NCBI GenBank assembly: GCA_017501865.1
Contig: JAFVWD010000013.1
Span: forward strand, 1-7,670
Origin: Clostridia bacterium
Lineage (GTDB): Bacteria > Bacillota > Clostridia > Oscillospirales > Acutalibacteraceae
Length of the DNA: 7,670 nt
Reading direction: 5' to 3'
Below, piece by piece: positions 5,939 through 7,670 of the stretch (position 1 is its first letter; the number at the start of each line of letters is the position of its first letter). The notes beneath the pieces were generated by a model. That model saw only the letters and a program-made list of their open reading frames with translations. It made no database searches and was not told where the DNA came from. The translations under genes were made by a program, and so were the position numbers.

Positions 5939-7279
5939 TTAATCAAGGAATCCCTTGTAATGACGGAGCATCATCTGGCTTTCAAGCTGCTGAACTGTTT
6001 CGAGAGCAACACCAACCATAATGATAATTGAAGTACCACCAAGGGTGATATTCATTCCTGCGCCGAGAAGTGTTGTAATTTGTGAAAATACTGTCGGGAA
6101 CAAAGCAACTACACTAAGAAGCAATGCACCTAAAAGTATAATTCTTGAAATAATTTTTCCGATGTAATCGGATGTTGGTTTACCCGGACGGATACCCGGA
6201 ATCATACCACTGTTTTTACGGATGTTGTTAGCCATCTCAACAGGATTATATTGAATTGCTGCATAGAAATATGCGAAGAATATAATCATTAAGAAGTAGA
6301 GAACACCGTAAACAACTGATGTTGGTTCAAACCAATCGAAGAAATCATCCCAACCGAAACCTTCTGAAGCCTGAATTTTGTTAGCAACGAAAAGTTCAAT
6401 TGTTGGTGGGAGTGAAAGAATTGAGCTTGCGAAAATGATTGGCATAACACCGCTCATATTAACCTTAATCGGAATATGTGTGCTTTGACCGCCGTACATT
6501 TTACGACCAACAACTCTTTTTGCATATTGTACAGGGATTCTTCTTTCTGCGTTGTCCATCCAAACGATGTAAGAAATCATAAGGATATAACAAACAACTA
6601 CGAACGGTGCGAGGAAGTAGTAAATACCACCTCTCATAATGTAACTACCAACCTGAGGCTTTGTGCTGAAGAGCATAGAAGCTTCAGTAGGAATACGAGA
6701 AATAATACCTGCAAAGAGGATTATTGAAATACCGTTACCGATACCCTTGTCATTAATTTGTTCACCGAGCCACATAACAAGTGCTGTACCTGCAGTAAGA
6801 ACAAATATAACTACGAGTGCCTGGAATACTTTAACAGCTGTATTTGTACCCTGGTAAAGAACATAATCCTTTGCGTTGAGGTAAATAAAGTAAGCTGTAC
6901 TTTGAAGAAGTCCTAATGCGATTGTAACATAACGAGTAATTGTAGCAATTTTCTTTCTGCCCTCTTCGCCTTCCTTTGAAAGTCTTTCAAGGTAAGGAAT
7001 TGCAACTGTTAACAATTGAATAATAATTGAACTGTTAATATACGGTGTAATTGAAAGAGCAAAAATTGTACCGTAGTTAAATGCATCACCTGTCATCATA
7101 CTTAAGTAGTTAAGGAATGTTGTACCGTTTTCCGGATCAAGAAGACCTGTTGCAGGCATATCAATAAACGGAACCGGTATGTTAGAACCTATTCTGTACA
7201 TAAGTATAATAAATGCTGTAAATAAAAGTTTTTTTCTTAAATCGGGGATTTTCCATGCGTTAGCAAGAGTCTGAAACAT
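5939..7279 (-). CDS. secY: Protein translocase subunit SecY
   Basis: Forms the protein-conducting channel of the SecYEG translocon in the cytoplasmic membrane, for secretion with SecA and for co-translational insertion. It has 446 residues with about ten hydrophobic segments, roughly at 18-36, 72-94, 115-135, 150-172, 180-198, 218-240, 274-292, 322-344, 378-397 and 410-428. Hallmarks are GIGNGISIILFAGI (179-192), the cytoplasmic loop AERRIPVQYAKR (244-255), NPVEMANNIRKNSGMIPGIRPG (345-366) and a C-tail QLESQMMLRHYKGF. The outer loop after the seventh segment, about 300-320, is acidic and aromatic. The ATG lies one base after the rplO stop, and its GAGGTGA site is within the rplO end, so coupling is likely. 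The stop is TAA. Confidence 0.99.
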   Translation of the reverse strand: MFQTLANAWKIPDLRKKLLFTAFIILMYRIGSNIPVPFIDMPATGLLDPENGTTFLNYLSMMTGDAFNYGTIFALSITPYINSSIIIQLLTVAIPYLERLSKEGEEGRKKIATITRYVTIALGLLQSTAYFIYLNAKDYVLYQGTNTAVKVFQALVVIFVLTAGTALVMWLGEQINDKGIGNGISIILFAGIISRIPTEASMLFSTKPQVGSYIMRGGIYYFLAPFVVVCYILMISYIVWMDNAERRIPVQYAKRVVGRKMYGGQSTHIPIKVNMSGVMPIIFASSILSLPPTIELFVANKIQASEGFGWDDFFDWFEPTSVVYGVLYFLMIIFFAYFYAAIQYNPVEMANNIRKNSGMIPGIRPGKPTSDYIGKIISRIILLGALLLSVVALFPTVFSQITTLLGAGMNITLGGTSIIIMVGVALETVQQLESQMMLRHYKGFLD

Positions 7280-7280
7280 G

Positions 7281-7670
7281 TCAAATCACCTCTGCCTTTC
7301 CTCCAGCAGCTTCAATTTTTGCCTTTGCTGCATCAGAATAAGCATTAACCTTGACTGTGAATTTTTTTGTAATATCACCGTGTGCGAGTACTTTTACTCC
7401 GTCAAGTGTTTTATTAACAAGTCCTGCATTTTTAAGTGCTTCAATATCAATTGTTGCACCATCTTCAAACTTGTTTTCAAGAGCAGCTAAATTAACAATA
7501 GCGAACTCTTTTCCGAAAATATTAACAAAACCTCTTTTTGGAAGGCGTCTTTGTAAAGGCATTTGACCACCTTCAAAACCAGGACGCATACCGCGACCTG
7601 CACGCGCCTTTTGACCTTTGTGACCCTTACCGGCAGTTTTACCCTGACCTGAAGCAGGACCTCTACCGAT
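7281..7670 (-). CDS. rplO: 50S ribosomal protein L15, N-terminus off the window
   Basis: Late-assembling large-subunit protein. The frame is open from the window edge to TGA at 7281-7283, giving about 129 residues. It begins IGRGPASGQGKTAGKGHKGQ, the glycine- and basic-rich N-terminal extension of L15, then RGMRPGFEGGQMPLQRRLPKRGF and a C-terminal globular part ending KAKIEAAGGKAEVI. Roughly the first 18-20 residues are missing because the window stops there. A Met at 7589 is internal and is not the start. The gene precedes secY by one base, and its last codons contain the secY ribosome site. Confidence 0.98.
   Translation of the reverse strand: MGRGPASGQGKTAGKGHKGQKARAGRGMRPGFEGGQMPLQRRLPKRGFVNIFGKEFAIVNLAALENKFEDGATIDIEALKNAGLVNKTLDGVKVLAHGDITKKFTVKVNAYSDAAKAKIEAAGGKAEVI

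Noticed and set aside
1..7670. A novel defence, mobile or biosynthetic system
   Set aside because: Every frame of substance belongs to the conserved secY/alpha operon or to one GDPD gene. No repeats, transposase, integrase, attachment site or unknown gene cluster is visible.

Overview
The window holds the distal part of a conserved bacterial translation and secretion operon, followed by one unrelated gene. Everything is on the minus strand. Strong GGAGG-type ribosome binding sites, moderate-to-low GC and the gene order rplO-secY-adk-map-(KOW protein)-infA-rpmJ-rpsM-rpsK-rpsD-rpoA-rplQ point to a Firmicute of the class Clostridia. The placement of rpsD between rpsK and rpoA fits Clostridia better than Bacillus. 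A Ruminococcaceae/Oscillospiraceae-like gut lineage is my best guess, but that is an inference.

Layout in transcription order, from high to low coordinates: L15 (cut by the window edge, 7670-7281); SecY translocon (7279-5939); adenylate kinase (5916-5284); methionine aminopeptidase (5281-4532); a small KOW-type RNA-binding protein (4530-4288); IF-1 (4269-4051); L36 (4014-3901); S13 (3864-3496); S11 (3478-3071); S4 (3049-2423); RNA polymerase alpha (2341-1391); L17 (1360-1019). Gaps are 1-36 bases except for 81 bases between rpsD and rpoA, so the cluster looks like one transcript. The promoter must lie upstream of the window. A strong intrinsic terminator (976-1008) closes it.

Downstream is a membrane-anchored glycerophosphodiester phosphodiesterase gene (871 to beyond position 1) with its own likely promoter. 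Its reading frame is broken by a single in-frame TAA at 362-364. The family-like sequence continues in the same frame to the window edge, so this is a recent nonsense mutation or a sequence error.

The operon genes build the ribosome (L15, L36, S13, S11, S4, L17), start translation (IF-1), export proteins (SecY), mature N-termini (Map), balance adenine nucleotides (Adk) and transcribe genes (RpoA). I see no mobile element, CRISPR array, tRNA or rRNA gene, and no undescribed system. The broken phosphodiesterase gene is the one clear anomaly.
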